Source of the DNA: Gigaspora rosea
Taxonomy: Eukaryota; Glomeromycota; Glomeromycetes; Diversisporales; Gigasporaceae
Assembly: GCA_003550325.1 (NCBI GenBank)
Contig: QKWP01002074.1
Coordinates: 25,240 to 89,239 of the forward strand
Length of the DNA stretch: 64,000 nucleotides
Direction of reading: 5' to 3'
This document shows positions 24,576-35,475 of the stretch, one piece after another. Positions within the stretch are counted from its first letter, which is position 1. Each line of letters begins with the position of its first letter. A program made the position numbers and the translations under genes. Below the pieces are notes generated by a model. The model did not search any database and had not been told where the DNA came from. It was given only the letters and a program-made list of their open reading frames with translations.

Positions 24576-25560
24576 ATAACAACAATAATTAACTTTTTTT
24601 TAATTCGCTCCAGACTTACAACAGCTCCTGTTTTTCTAGTAGTTAATAACTTTGATATGATAAATTAGATACGATATAATTAGTTATAAATTATGACCAA
24701 TCTAACAATTTGACCGATTAAGCATATTGACCAATCAAAATACATGATCGATTATGATCAATTAAACGATTCTGACCGATCAAATGATTTTTGACCAATC
24801 AAAGCACATAATCGATCATTGATCAATTTATCTTGTGCATGTTCAATTAATGACCGATCACAAAAAATTTGACCGATCGCAACCTCTAATGGTGAGTATT
24901 TAATAGTAAATTTCTATAGTGTGCAAATAGGGTTTTTCTATATATAAAAGTATTTTTTACTAAACAAACCTTTATAATTTCTAATTAAACTTTGCAAAAC
25001 CAACTTTTCTGATTCTAATGATAGTTAAATTATTCAAATTGCGTTAGTATATGACACAATATGAGTATTTAGGGAAGTGCAGAAAATCACATAATTTTTT
25101 AGGGTAGTGGGGTTCCCAAATATCACATCCTATCCAGTGTTGGAAATTCAAAAAAAATTTTATGATTTTTGTGAACATAATTTCTTTTTATAATGTTCAC
25201 ATCAAAAATAAATATGTTCACATATAGAATTTAGACTTGATAATATAATGACTATTTACAATTGACCAAAAGTTGATTATATCTAAAAATAAGCTACTCA
25301 CCAATTTTTTTGTATTAAAATCGTCCAAAAAAGGTAGTTTATTTTCGAAATATATAGTAAATATAATCTTTATATTAATAAATTATGAATAAGAAATTAT
25401 AAAAATTAAAATTTATAATCATACTATGTGAACATAAAATATAAAATTTTTGATTTTTTATATTTATACTATGTGAACATAAAATATGAAAACATTGATT
25501 TTTTAAAAAATTTATGTTCACTGTGAACACTATGAACATATGATTTCCAACACTGATCAT

Positions 25561-26709
25561 ATATATATATACAGTTGCTTTTCTCTAATCTGAACCTTTC
25601 TAAAACGAACACTATTAAACTTTCTCTAAACTAAACAAAATCTCCTAGAACATTTGTAAATTTTATTATAAAGTTCAGATAAGCTATATATGTTATGTGT
25701 CACTTTACAATTCATATCAATTTTAAAATGACACATGTCAATTTAAAATGATTAATATTTTCACTCCAGATCCGACCCTTCCGACCCAATCATGTACAAC
25801 GTAATACAAACAGAGATCACATGACTTTTGGGTTCTTGCACTTTGACCAATGGCTAGGTTATACAAAATTCCAGTCACGTGATCCGTACAACAATAATCG
25901 CCCAATCAAAATTTGAACCTGAAGTAGATTCAAATTAAACTACAAAATAAGCTACTCACGATTAACAATAGTCGCTACATAGTAAAGTCCAAATTCTACT
26001 ATGCAAATCGATTAAAATCGATTAAATAACCTTATTTGGAAGAACAAAATACACATACAGTAAAATTTTTAGCAAGATTGGTGAACATTTTATTATTTGA
26101 CTTTTAACTTTTACGTTCGATGAAAAAATTAAAATTTTTTTTAAAAAAATATATTCGACGAACGTAAAAGTTAAAAGTCAAATAATAAAATGTTCATCAA
26201 TCTCGCTAAAAATTTTACTGTATGTGTATTTTGTTCTTCCAAATAAGGTTATTTAATCGATTTTAATCGATTTGCATAGTAGAATTTGGACTTTACTATG
26301 TAGCGACTATTGTCAATCGTGAGTAGCTTATTTTGTAGTTTAATTTGAATCTACTTCAGGTTCAAATTTTGATTGGGCGATTATTGTTGTACGGATCACG
26401 TGACTGGAATTTCGTATAACCTAGCCATTGGTCAAAGTGCAAGAACCCAAAAGTCATGTGATCTCTGTTTGTATTACGTTGTACATGACTGGGTCGGAAG
26501 GGTCAGATCCGGAGTGAAAATATTAATTATTATTTGACATATGTCAATTTGCAATTTTAAATCGACATGTGTCATTTTAAAATTGACATGAATTGTGAAG
26601 TGACACATAACATATATAACTTTTTGAAAACTGAACTTTTTCAAATTTTTACATAATAAAAAAAAGCAGTCCTGGCAGTTCAGATTAGAAAGAGTTGACT
26701 ATATAGTAT
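25561..26709. repeat. 1.15-kb near-perfect palindrome (giant foldback element)
   Basis: Left and right halves are reverse complements over more than 500 bases each, centred near 26130-26150. Paired landmarks, left/right, are: CTCTAATCTGAAC/GTTCAGATTAG; CACTCCAGATCCGACCCTTC/GAAGGGTCAGATCCGGAGTG; CAGTCACGTGATCCGTACAA/TTGTACGGATCACGTGACTG; and CTACATAGTAAAGTCC/GGACTTTACTATGTAG. The arms differ by only scattered substitutions and small indels, so it is young or kept alike by gene conversion. There is no ORF. A transcript would fold into a very long hairpin. The inner 0.42 kb (25930-26345) is a module also found, diverged, at 26735-27455 and 19400-19765. Confidence 0.85.
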
Positions 26710-26734
26710 AAATAGCCAATCATATTGAAGAAAG

Positions 26735-27455
26735 CGATTCTTAGTTAATCGCAGATAGTTGCTACATAGTAAAGTCTAAATTTTACAGTCAACCCTCCAT
26801 AAATGCAACTCGTAGGGACAAGCCTACAACGTGCATTTAGGGAGGTTTGCATTTAAAGAGAGCCAATTAAATTGCAGCTTTTAAAAATTAGATCATCAAG
26901 TTTGTGTAACTTCTACCAAAACTGTATAACCTATCTTAAATACTAAAATTTGATTGGCCATGTGCATTTAGGGAGGTTAGTGTGATATAAAATGTTATTC
27001 AAGAGAACGTGCATTTACAGAATATAGAACATGCATTTAGCACTAATAACATTTTACGGAATAGAAAAAAACGTGCATTTAGAGAGGTATTGCATTTATG
27101 GAGGTTGCATTTATGGAGGGTTGACTGTACTAAGCAAATAGAAAAAAATCAATTAAGTAAACTTATTCAGCAGATCAAAATACACTTATTACAAAATTTT
27201 TATAAGTATTGGAGAACTTTTTATTATTTAACTTTTAGCTTCTACGTTCGTCGAATATATTTTTTTAAAAAATTTTAATTTTTCATCAAATGTAAAAATC
27301 TAAAGTCAATTAATAAAAAATTCTCCAAAACTTATAAAAATTTTGTAACAAGTGTATTTTGATCTGCTTAATAAGTTTACTTAATCGATTTTTTCGATTT
27401 GCTTAGTAAAATTTAGACTTTACTATGTAGCAACTTTTGTCGATTATGGGTAGCT
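26735..27455. repeat. Second copy of the TAGTAAAGTCC foldback module, interrupted
   Basis: The arms GATAGTTGCTACATAGTAAA and TTTACTATGTAGCAACTTTTG flank an AT-rich centre near 27270, like the core of the palindrome at 25930-26345 but more diverged. A 342-bp MITE (26786-27127) is inserted within the left arm between TTTTA and TACTAAGCAAATAG. Removing it restores the match to the right arm, which dates the MITE as the later event. Confidence 0.75.
26786..27127. mobile_element. Pogo/Tc1-mariner-type MITE with 24-bp perfect TIRs
   Basis: Both ends carry the same 24-base inverted terminal repeat, starting CAGTCAACCCTCCATAAATG, and the element is flanked by TA on each side (26784-26785 and 27128-27129), the target of the Tc1/mariner superfamily. 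CAGT-type termini are typical of pogo-like elements. The interior has five or more copies of the word TGCATTTA(G/T)(G)GAGG, echoing the terminus. It encodes nothing, so it depends on a transposase elsewhere. It is nested in an older foldback element. Confidence 0.85.
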
Positions 27456-27913
27456 TATTTTTAGATCAAAAATGTTTTTGAGTTTTTTTAAATTTGATTG
27501 GTCAATAGTCCTATCACTGGGGGTCAGGACCTATGTAAACCCTAATTACGTGATTTACTGCACTTCCCTTATTGATTGTTTACTATAGGGTTTTTTATTA
27601 TAATCAGAAATGTACGGCATTCTATAAAATTTGACCCTTTAACTGCAAATTACTACTTAAATATTTTAAATGATTAAAAAAATAGATCAGAGGTATATTT
27701 ATAGTAATTATACAGGCAAATTTGTCTGCGAACCTTTACAAAGTAAGGAATAATAGATAAAGGTAAATTTGAAAACAATTTTTAGAAAAACTATCTTTTT
27801 AACTTAAGGGGCATGCCATTTATCACGTAATTTTTTTTAGTTAAGGGCCTTATTCATTCATGTATAGAGTGATCATATTAAATAAATAGGAAGAAAATCA
27901 GACCAAATCAGAC

Positions 27914-28496
27914 TATAGATGCTGGTGAAATTAAACCATTTCACCAGGTGAAATGGTGAATAGTTTCACCAGAATTACACCAAAATTTTATTTTGGTGAA
28001 TTGGTGAAATTGGTGAATTGGTGAATTGGTGAAATTGGTGAAATTGGTGAATTGGCGAATTGTTGAATTGGTGAAATGGTGAATTGAATTGGTGAAACGG
28101 TGAATTGGTGAAATGGTGAAATAGTGAATTGGTGAATTGGTGAAACAGTGAATTGGTGAAATGGTGAATTGGTGAATTTTCTCAGTTCTATAAACAGTTA
28201 ATAGTTCTGACCTCAAAGTGTGCCTGTAAAAACATAAAGTGTAAAAACTTGAACAAAAACCTAACCGGATTCCAGGCTGAAATAATTTCAGACTCTGGAA
28301 ATTCACCATTTCACCATTCATTCCGCTGTTTCAGCAATCCACCAATTCACTATTTCACTATTTTACCAATTCACCAATTCACCAATTCACCAATTATACA
28401 ATTCACCAGTTACACCAGTTTCACCATTATCGATTAGTGATTGGTGAAATGGTGAAATCATTTCACCACTCTGATTTAATTTCACTAGCATCTATA
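27914..28496. repeat. Foldback element with GGTGAA minisatellite arms
   Basis: The outer ends TATAGATGCTGGTGAAATTA and TAATTTCACTAGCATCTATA are inverted. The left arm is a run of GGTGAAtt/GGTGAAa units (27955-28180). The right arm is the complementary run of TTCACC units (28300-28465). The central 120 bases (about 28185-28300) are unique. Frames across the arrays (126 and 62 codons) are repeat artefacts giving FTNSPIH-type peptides. Confidence 0.85.
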
Positions 28497-29195
28497 ATTC
28501 AGACCAAATTAGACCATATCGGACTGACTAAAATTTCGGGTAAGAGTTTTAAAAATTTTATTATAACCCATTCATAAATCAAATATCTAGCTAATATAAT
28601 TTAATATAGGCTCTGTTAGCTAATATTGCTTAATGCTAACCCAAAACCAATGCATTTCAACCTGGAATCTTGACGATTGCCCTAGAAAAAATAAATTTTT
28701 GCACAACTATATAAATTTATACAAGGAAATTTTCAGAATTTTAGATCAGAATATAATGAAATTCTATACGTGATATCATGAACAAGGTTTACAATCGAAG
28801 ATTGTTCTGTAAAAATTAAATTTTGTTAAAACTAATAATATAAACTTAATAAACAAAATTTAATAAAAAATTATAAATCAAAATATAAATCTAAATTTAA
28901 AAACTAGGGTTCCACAATTTGATTTGATCTTCAAATATTTGAATCAAATATTTGATCAAATTCAAATTCAAATTTGACTATATTTAATTTGATCAAATTC
29001 ATAAACTCAATAGTACATTATGATCAACTTTTTTTGCCCATCCGCTAGAGAATGCGATCTGTTATTGATTTTTGGCCCAAATTAAAGTTAATTTGAGCCA
29101 AAAATAGATAATGGATCACTCATAAAGAACTCCTTGACAGCAATATTATATAAGTCATCATATATAGGAAACTTCTTAAAAATAGAAGATTATCG

Positions 29196-29387
29196 CAGAT
29201 CAGTATGGTATAAGTGAGCAGATCTGTATAGTATAGGCCAAATTTTTAAATCTATACCATACCAATCAGCTATAATTCCTAACCCTAACCCTTACCCTAA
29301 CACTAATATATATTACACCAGATCAGTATAGTATAGATTTAAAAATTCAGCCTATACAGATCTGCTCACCTATACCATACTAATCTG
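29196..29387. repeat. 192-bp foldback with telomere-like loop
   Basis: The arms begin CAGATCAGTATGGTATAAGT and end TATACCATACTAATCTG. AGCAGATCTGTATAG pairs with CTATACAGATCTGCT. The loop between them (29278-29305) reads CCTAACCCTAACCCTTACCC, i.e. several copies of the TTAGGG complement. The same arrangement of arms around a CCCTAA-like loop recurs in other foldbacks in the window. Confidence 0.75.
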
Positions 29388-29519
29388 TAAAATACCTTGA
29401 AAAGAGTCTTATCTCAAGGTTTTATCTCTTGAAATACATTGTCTACCACCTTATCCGCACTAAGGATTCCACTTTTTAGTTTAGTCAAAGCCCAAAAATT
29501 AACTAAAATTTAACTGGCC

Positions 29520-29780
29520 TTTCTTACAGCAGTGAAAAATAAAGAATGTGAGAAATTTCAAGAGATTTTGGGGGAAGAGCCCCAAAAAGAATTAAAAAAA
29601 TGTTTTTCAGATCCCAAAAATCTGTCTTTGTTAGAAGAAATGAAATTTCTTCGTGAATTAACCTCGACCTAATTCGAGTATCTCTACACCCAACAAAGTC
29701 GAACAAAATGATAATTCTATTTATCAAGGAGTGTAGCAGGGACATCAGTTTTATGCGATGTAATATGTGAAGCAAAAATC
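29520..29780 (+). pseudogene. Possible exon fragment, unrecognised
   Basis: After a splice-acceptor-like TTTCTTACAG the plus strand stays open for about 47 codons from 29530 (CEKFQEILGEEPQKELKKCF ... LLEEMKFLRELTST), then meets a stop and continues FEYLYTQQSRTK with further stops. The composition, rich in K, E and L, is protein-like and unlike the surrounding AT repeats. I know no family for it. It could be a decayed exon of a transposon or host gene, or chance. Confidence 0.25.
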
Positions 29781-30219
29781 ACATAATTATAATTGGCACC
29801 TGTTGATTGGTTGAATTCTAAATCATTTGATTGTCTTCTTTTTTTTTTATCGAATATTAATTCTCTTTAAAAGATATACCCGCATAAAGCTAGCTGCAAA
29901 CCAGATTTAAAAAAGGCAGAATTTTGCCGAGGGCATAATTTCACAAATCTTCCGCTCTTTATTTGCCCTTGTTCCTAGCAATTATAGTCATGTTAGTAGT
30001 TATGTCATAATGTCCTAAACCAGAAACTCATTAAATTAATTACTTATTTTAATGAATTCTTCAGAATTACTAATGTAATTGCTGATGCGCCAATTTTTGA
30101 TCTATTGATTTTTTTAAAAAAAAAAAATTCGAAAATTTTTTTTATAAAAAAAAAAAAAGATGAATTTCATAGAGTATTCGGCATCGGATGTATAATTTCA
30201 CATTATATCTGAAAAAAAA

Positions 30220-31810
30220 ATGCAAAGTTTTTTAAGACTTACTAATTTTGATAAACGCTTCTTTTATAAACCTCCATCTGATTTATACCAAGAATTCGCC
30301 AACGCTTACGCCTATTATAAGCAAGTGACCCTTTGCAACCCTACCCCTAATAAACAAAAATTATTAAATGAAGCCTGAACAGCATGGAAGGAAATAAAAA
30401 ATGAAAACAAAGAAGTTATTTATGAAAAGATCCAATCATACTTAACTACAGTTCCTAGCACAATTCGCACACAACATAACTTTATAGTAAACACCAACTC
30501 CAACAGAGCATCTACATCCACGGTAGCTTCGTTCTTATCCATTTCATCAGTAGTTTTGCCACAACTTGATAATTCAGATGCTATTGTGAAAAATGCAGTA
30601 GGTCAACGAGATGCAATAGCTAAAATCAAGGAAGCAACTCAACGAATATTCAAATGTGAACAAGCAATCAAAATAATTAATAACCAAGATATATAAAACG
30701 AATTATCGTCTAAAATTGAAGCAGTCGTGTGATTATTAAAGTAAACGAAAAAAGGGTAAGAAAACTTAAATATCACACAGAAGCTCAAGCTAAACTTAGG
30801 GCAAAAAAACAAAAACAACTCGACAACGAAGGTATTGTTAAAATGTATGATAAACCTGGATGACTACTAGCAGCTATATTAAATCCAGATCTTTGGGACA
30901 ATATCCACGATTGTATAGAATTTGAACCTGCTTATACTAAAAGACAAAAGACAATAATTAAAGTTCGTACAATTAAACATTTGCATAAAGCATTAGAAGA
31001 AAGATATAATATTTATCTCTCATGCCAATGTTTGTCTACATATTTGGAACCTTGACACAAACACACATTTGCAGCTCGCCGTCACCACTATCCTGCGAAA
31101 ATCGGTCTGGCATCAGTAGCAAGAACTGATATGAAACAACATGTTAATGAACACTTTGTTTGGTATCCGTTAAGCGACTCGAGTATTTGTAATAGTATTT
31201 GCAAGTGATACAGTTGTTATTTCACAGGATGACAAGGCCAAAATCAGTCTAGGTACTTCTGTGGTGGCTGTACGTTTAAGACTATGCAATCAATAAATGA
31301 ACCAGTTACTATTGAAGATCATGATTTTTCTAAAGAAAGTAAAATGAAACTTATACCTTCAGTATACCTGCTTATTGACCCAAATGATTCAAATACTACG
31401 CTTCGCTCTGGACAACTCGCTATCTTTATTAGGCCTGAATATTTCGTAGGCACATCTTCATTGACATATATGGCCGATTTATTAAGCCTTGTCAACAACC
31501 AAGATTTTGCCTCAGTTTTATTGAAAGAAAATAACGTTAGACCGATCTGGGTTCTTCTTGTCGATGGGAGCCTGACAAAAATCCAAACCATTTTAAGAAT
31601 ATTATTGTGTATTGTAACTTATTCCAGGCTCTAGATCTTGATTACTTAACTGTCCACATGTATGCGCCGTATCAAAGTGCTTATAATCCTGTAGAAAGAA
31701 GCATGGCTTCTTTATTAAAAAAAACTTGCTGGTATTACTCTACCTATAGATAAATATGGCGTGTATTTGGATTCTCAAGGAAATGTTGTAGATGAAGAGT
31801 TAGCACAGCT
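30220..31810 (+). pseudogene. DDE-transposase-like gene, inactivated
   Basis: The plus strand encodes, in pieces, a protein beginning MQSFLRLTNFDKRFFYKPPS and passing through an N-terminal region (NAVGQRDAIAKIKEATQRIF) and a basic linker (EERYNIYLSCQCLSTYLEP). Its C-terminal core has features of an RNase-H-fold transposase: SQDDKAKISLG (candidate first Asp), WVLLVDGS (second Asp) and YNPVERSMASL (Glu). The longest clean segment is 31284-31634. About six stops and several frameshifts interrupt it. Many stops are TGA or TA(A/G) where CGA, TGG or CAA would fit. The frame is cut off near 31810 by an unrelated repeat starting AGGGTTCCAAACCGG. The superfamily is uncertain. It is dead, and no terminal repeats were identified. 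Confidence 0.6.
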
Positions 31811-33143
31811 AGGGTTCCAAACCGGTTTAAAAATCTCCAACCGTGACCCGTTAGGTGAAAACCGGTTGGTAATCGGTTACCTGAAACTAAAACCGATTAT
31901 CCAAATAAAGACGGGTTACCCGATTGTAATCGGGTAATCCAAATACCCAGTTACCTAAGTTATATAGAAATATCACGCAGTATCAGCTCAATACAATTAC
32001 TAGAGGTGGAGACATTGCTTAAGTTGGGGGTAACTACCCTTGTGGTAAGTACTGTATTACAAAAATACGTCACTTTGACATAGAAGGTGACGCACTATAA
32101 AAAATGCCGTATGCCATTATTTTATTATTATACTCGAATAATAGCCCAAATTATTTTATTTAGAACTTCAACAAAAATAATAACTAATTATCTGAGCATT
32201 TAAATTTGCTTTATAATAATTTTAACGAAGTTTTATTTTCAATTAATAATTAACTAGATATATAGTATGTCATATGAAAAATATAAGATAAATAGACATT
32301 TGACCATTAATAACATACCTCTTATATTACATAACTTCTTTTTTTTATAAATAGTAATTCGTATTAAAAATACATAGTTAGCAAAAAAATAAATTATATG
32401 AGAATAATTTTTAATATAATATTAAAAAACTGTATTAAAAAATACTTACATTTAATGTCAACCTTCATACTTTTGTTGACAAAAAGACCACTTACAGAAA
32501 ATGTTCATATAATTATTACACAATTGCAATAATAATAGTATTAGATTTAATTCTATATATACCATTTCAAAAATATTATATTGAACCTAGTTAAGCTTAA
32601 GTGATCAATAAAAAAAAAATCAAGTCCGTTATTAAAGATTTATTGACGAAAATTAATAGTGTCACCAGAACTTAAAGTTCCAGTGACACTATTCAGTTGT
32701 CTTCCAGTGACCTTGCAGATTTAGTTACCATTCAAAGGTCCTCTTCTTATTCTTTTCAACTTCAACTCATTGTTTCGCGGCATTTCTGAATTTATGTTGA
32801 TTCAGAATTGTCATTTTAGAATCGGTATCCATTTAACAATTATTAAAAAAAAAAGCAAGCGAAAAAAATTTAAAAATAATATTATAATAATAATAAAATG
32901 AAAATTAAAAAATTAAAAAATATATAAAATAAATAAAAAGATGCTCGCCTAAATATTAAATGCTATAACAAAAACCAGTTTGTTAGGCATGCGGATCTCA
33001 AGAGACTTTTCGAACACTTTACATTCATTCTTTTCAACTCTGGTTTTATTTTAACAAAGAATTTTAACAAAGAATCAATATTCCATGTTCCATTGGCATG
33101 TTCTATGTTTTTATTAGTCTAACTTCGCTTTGCTGATTTCAAA
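31810..33143. other. Repeat-derived spacer left of the MULE
   Basis: 31809-31975 is rich in AACCGGTT and CGGGTTACCCGA-type palindromic words, probably an MITE that truncated the transposase pseudogene. At 32657-32695 there is a compact hairpin (AATAGTGTCACCAGAACTTA and its complement). No gene is seen. Near 32760-32840 the minus strand shows a short open stretch beginning MDTDSKMTILNQHKF that stops at once. Confidence 0.45.
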
Positions 33144-33153
33144 TATTATATTA
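33144..33153 (+). repeat. Target-site duplication, left (10 bp)
   Basis: TATTATATTA lies immediately outside the left terminus (CGACAGGGTG...) and recurs exactly at 47893-47902 outside the right terminus. Ten bases is within the 8-11 bp range known for Mutator-like elements. The site is AT-only, so base composition weakens the match somewhat. Its exact abutment to both ends is the stronger point. Confidence 0.8.
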
Positions 33154-35475
33154 CGACAGGGTGAAACCTGAGTTGCCAACCGGTAAAACCCGTGTTTATC
33201 AATCATATCATGTAAAATCTGAGATGATTATGTAAAACCTGAGTTTATTACTTAGGTTATGTAAAATCCGCTTTTTTTAGAAGTATCTATGTAAAACCCG
33301 CCTTTAATTAGATAAAATCTGCTTTTTTCTTTTACATATCTGTGTAAACCCGCCTTTAATTAGATAAAATCGGCTTTTATATATAAAACCTGCTTTTTTA
33401 AAGTAAAACTCGTAAATGCTATAACAACTTTCGCTCCATAATTAATTAATATATATAGTATGATAATCTTTAGATCTCGCGTACCCAGTGTTTAATGAAA
33501 CTTGGACTTGTAAGGGCGACCAACACTACGTATACCTCATGCAAAACTGCGAAACTGAATATTTTACCCCTAACTAGTCGTAGCTTTATAACTTAAAGAT
33601 AAGTTATAAGAATGTTTTTTCACTCTAACCCGACTAATTAATGATTTTTTTAGTTTAAACAGCTATATGACACGATAAGGTTGTGCGAGCATCGCCTTAA
33701 TAGCAAGTATACTTTTCTTTTTGTCAACTTAACTCACTAATCATCTCACCTTTTCTAATCGCATTATTTATTAACTCATTTCTTAAAAATCTGCAGATAT
33801 AAATGTTTCAGACTGAAGAGTTTTGCCCTTTTGCCGTTTGCCTTTGCCTTTGCCTTTGCCGTTTGCCTTTGCCTTTGCCTTTGCCGTTGCCGTTTGCCTT
33901 TGCCGTTGCCGTTTGCCTTTGCCGTTTGCCGTTTGCCTTTGCCTTTGCCGTTTGCCTTTGCCGTTTTGCCGGTTCCGATCAACTCACAGACAATCACTTC
34001 AAAGACACCACATTTCACCGACACTCATTTTACCGACAAAGCTTATTTTACTTACAGAATAGTTCATTTCGTAATCAGTATATTTCACCGGCAGCTCATT
34101 TCACAGACAAAGTAATTCTAGTCATTGTCATTAGGTTTAGGTTTGGAATTAGAGTTAAGGTTAGTGCGATTTATTAAAAAAACTTGTCTGTGAATGAGCT
34201 GTCGGTGAAATATATTGTCTACGAAATGAACTATTCTGTAAAATAAGCTTGTCGAAGAAATGAGTGTCGGTGAAATAATATGGACCCATTTTTGCTTGAT
34301 AACGAATATAGAATTGGAGTTAAGGTGGATGAAAATGGAATATCATTTTCAATTTTAATATGTCAAGTGCATTTATACATTATTAGGGCGAATTAAACAA
34401 CACTCATGAAGCATGTTTCAGATACAACGTTTCGAAAAGCTCCTTCAAAATCATCCTTTCGGCAGATTTTTGGTACTGAATAAATGCTTTTTAGTTTCTA
34501 GTTTATTTTGATAACGGTGCTAACATTTTATTACCTACTAATATTCCATTTACTATAGAGGCCAAACTTCTAATTACGATCTCCAAGAGTGTCTATTTTA
34601 GCAAATATTTGGTAATAAGCGAATGCAATATGTCCATTCTTTTGATTTTAATAACAAACGTTAACTGGATGCATTCCATTAAATTCTTCTGTCTCAGGAA
34701 TTTACTGGTTTCTAAATGGGATTATATGTGCTAATTTACGCTTTTAGTATACGTCATCTTAGTTGGGTTAGTGATAGGGTTAGTGGGCAGACAATATTAT
34801 ACTAAAATTTTGCAATAAAATTTTTTTTTTTTTAGTACGCCATAATATTAAGTGAAATTTTAAGATTAACGAAAAATGTGAATTAGAACCGACATTAGCA
34901 TTCCAATTCTGCGAAGGCTTCTCGGTACGTTTTTTTTTACGTTTTTTATTCTTTTCACTCGTATCTGAATCTGAGATGCAGTTTCACAATTTATACGTGA
35001 TGATTACTGACTTGAAGAGTGGTTTAATGGTTGATACTGCGAGAAGTTAAGGGAATTGTGGTGGACAGCTACGGATTAAATAGATTGACTCACCTTTGTA
35101 TACAAGAAACTTAATTAATGTTACGGATGATGCTGAAATTGAAGTTTCGATTTGAAAATGTGAGCCTGGTAAAAATCTTTTAAAATTTCATATCAAAAAT
35201 GGGACCAAATTTCAGTATCAGCCGTGACAATTAATATCTTCTTTTACAAATAAAAAATAAAGTTACTGGTTGTCTTTAATATTCACATTACACTTGATGT
35301 TGCCTTATTGACTGAATCAAAAACTTAGGGATTTGTCATATAAAATGCTAACCCAATCTGAATAAAAAATTCGATGTCCCGTGATGATCTGCGTTAAATT
35401 TCATTGGCCAATAACTAAAATCACGGATCGTCAATCCATTAAAAAAGTAACCTTCAGAAAGAAGCATTACACATA
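33154..35475 (+). repeat. MULE left terminal inverted repeat (copy A)
   Basis: 2,322 bp, inverted to copy C at the right end. Order from the tip: a (TGTAAAACC)-rich section with repeated 'GTAAAACCYG' words; unique sequence; a TTTGCC/GTTTGCC minisatellite (33828-33965); a small foldback at about 33975-34290 (CACTCATTTTACCGACAAAG against its near complement); then a 1.2-kb tail including an MITE of the ATCATCCGTGACA family (35118-35230). Frames of 79-124 codons across the minisatellite (LPLPFAFAV-type peptides) are artefacts. No promoter could be assigned. Confidence 0.9.

Larger units (their letters stand above)
20655..24893. repeat. Nested inverted repeats bracketing the BTB/TLDc pseudogene
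   Basis: The outer pair is TAGAGGTTGTGATCG at 20655 against CGATCGCAACCTCTA ending near 24891, both followed inward by GATCAATCAT-like repeats. The inner pair is AAAGTTAATTTTTGGGTTCTC near 20983 against GAGAACCAAAAAATTAACTTT near 24312, with TATAAGGCC/GGTCTTAT ends. The arms are symmetrical around the pseudogene at 21809-23252. This could be a non-autonomous transposon that captured a host gene, or two pairs of unrelated MITEs. I cannot tell which. Confidence 0.4.

Noticed and set aside
27941-28437. Frames rich in FTNSPIHQFT-like repeats
   Set aside because: They arise from the GGTGAA/TTCACC arrays of a foldback element and have no independent coding signal.
29278-29305. CCCTAA repeats considered as a true telomere
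   Set aside because: Only three to four imperfect units lie in the loop of a foldback, with ordinary sequence on both sides.
33803-34177. Overlapping frames of 79-124 codons with LPLPFAFAV repeats, also at 36106 and 46869-47270
   Set aside because: They translate a TTTGCC/GTTTGCC minisatellite in several frames at once, which is a repeat artefact.
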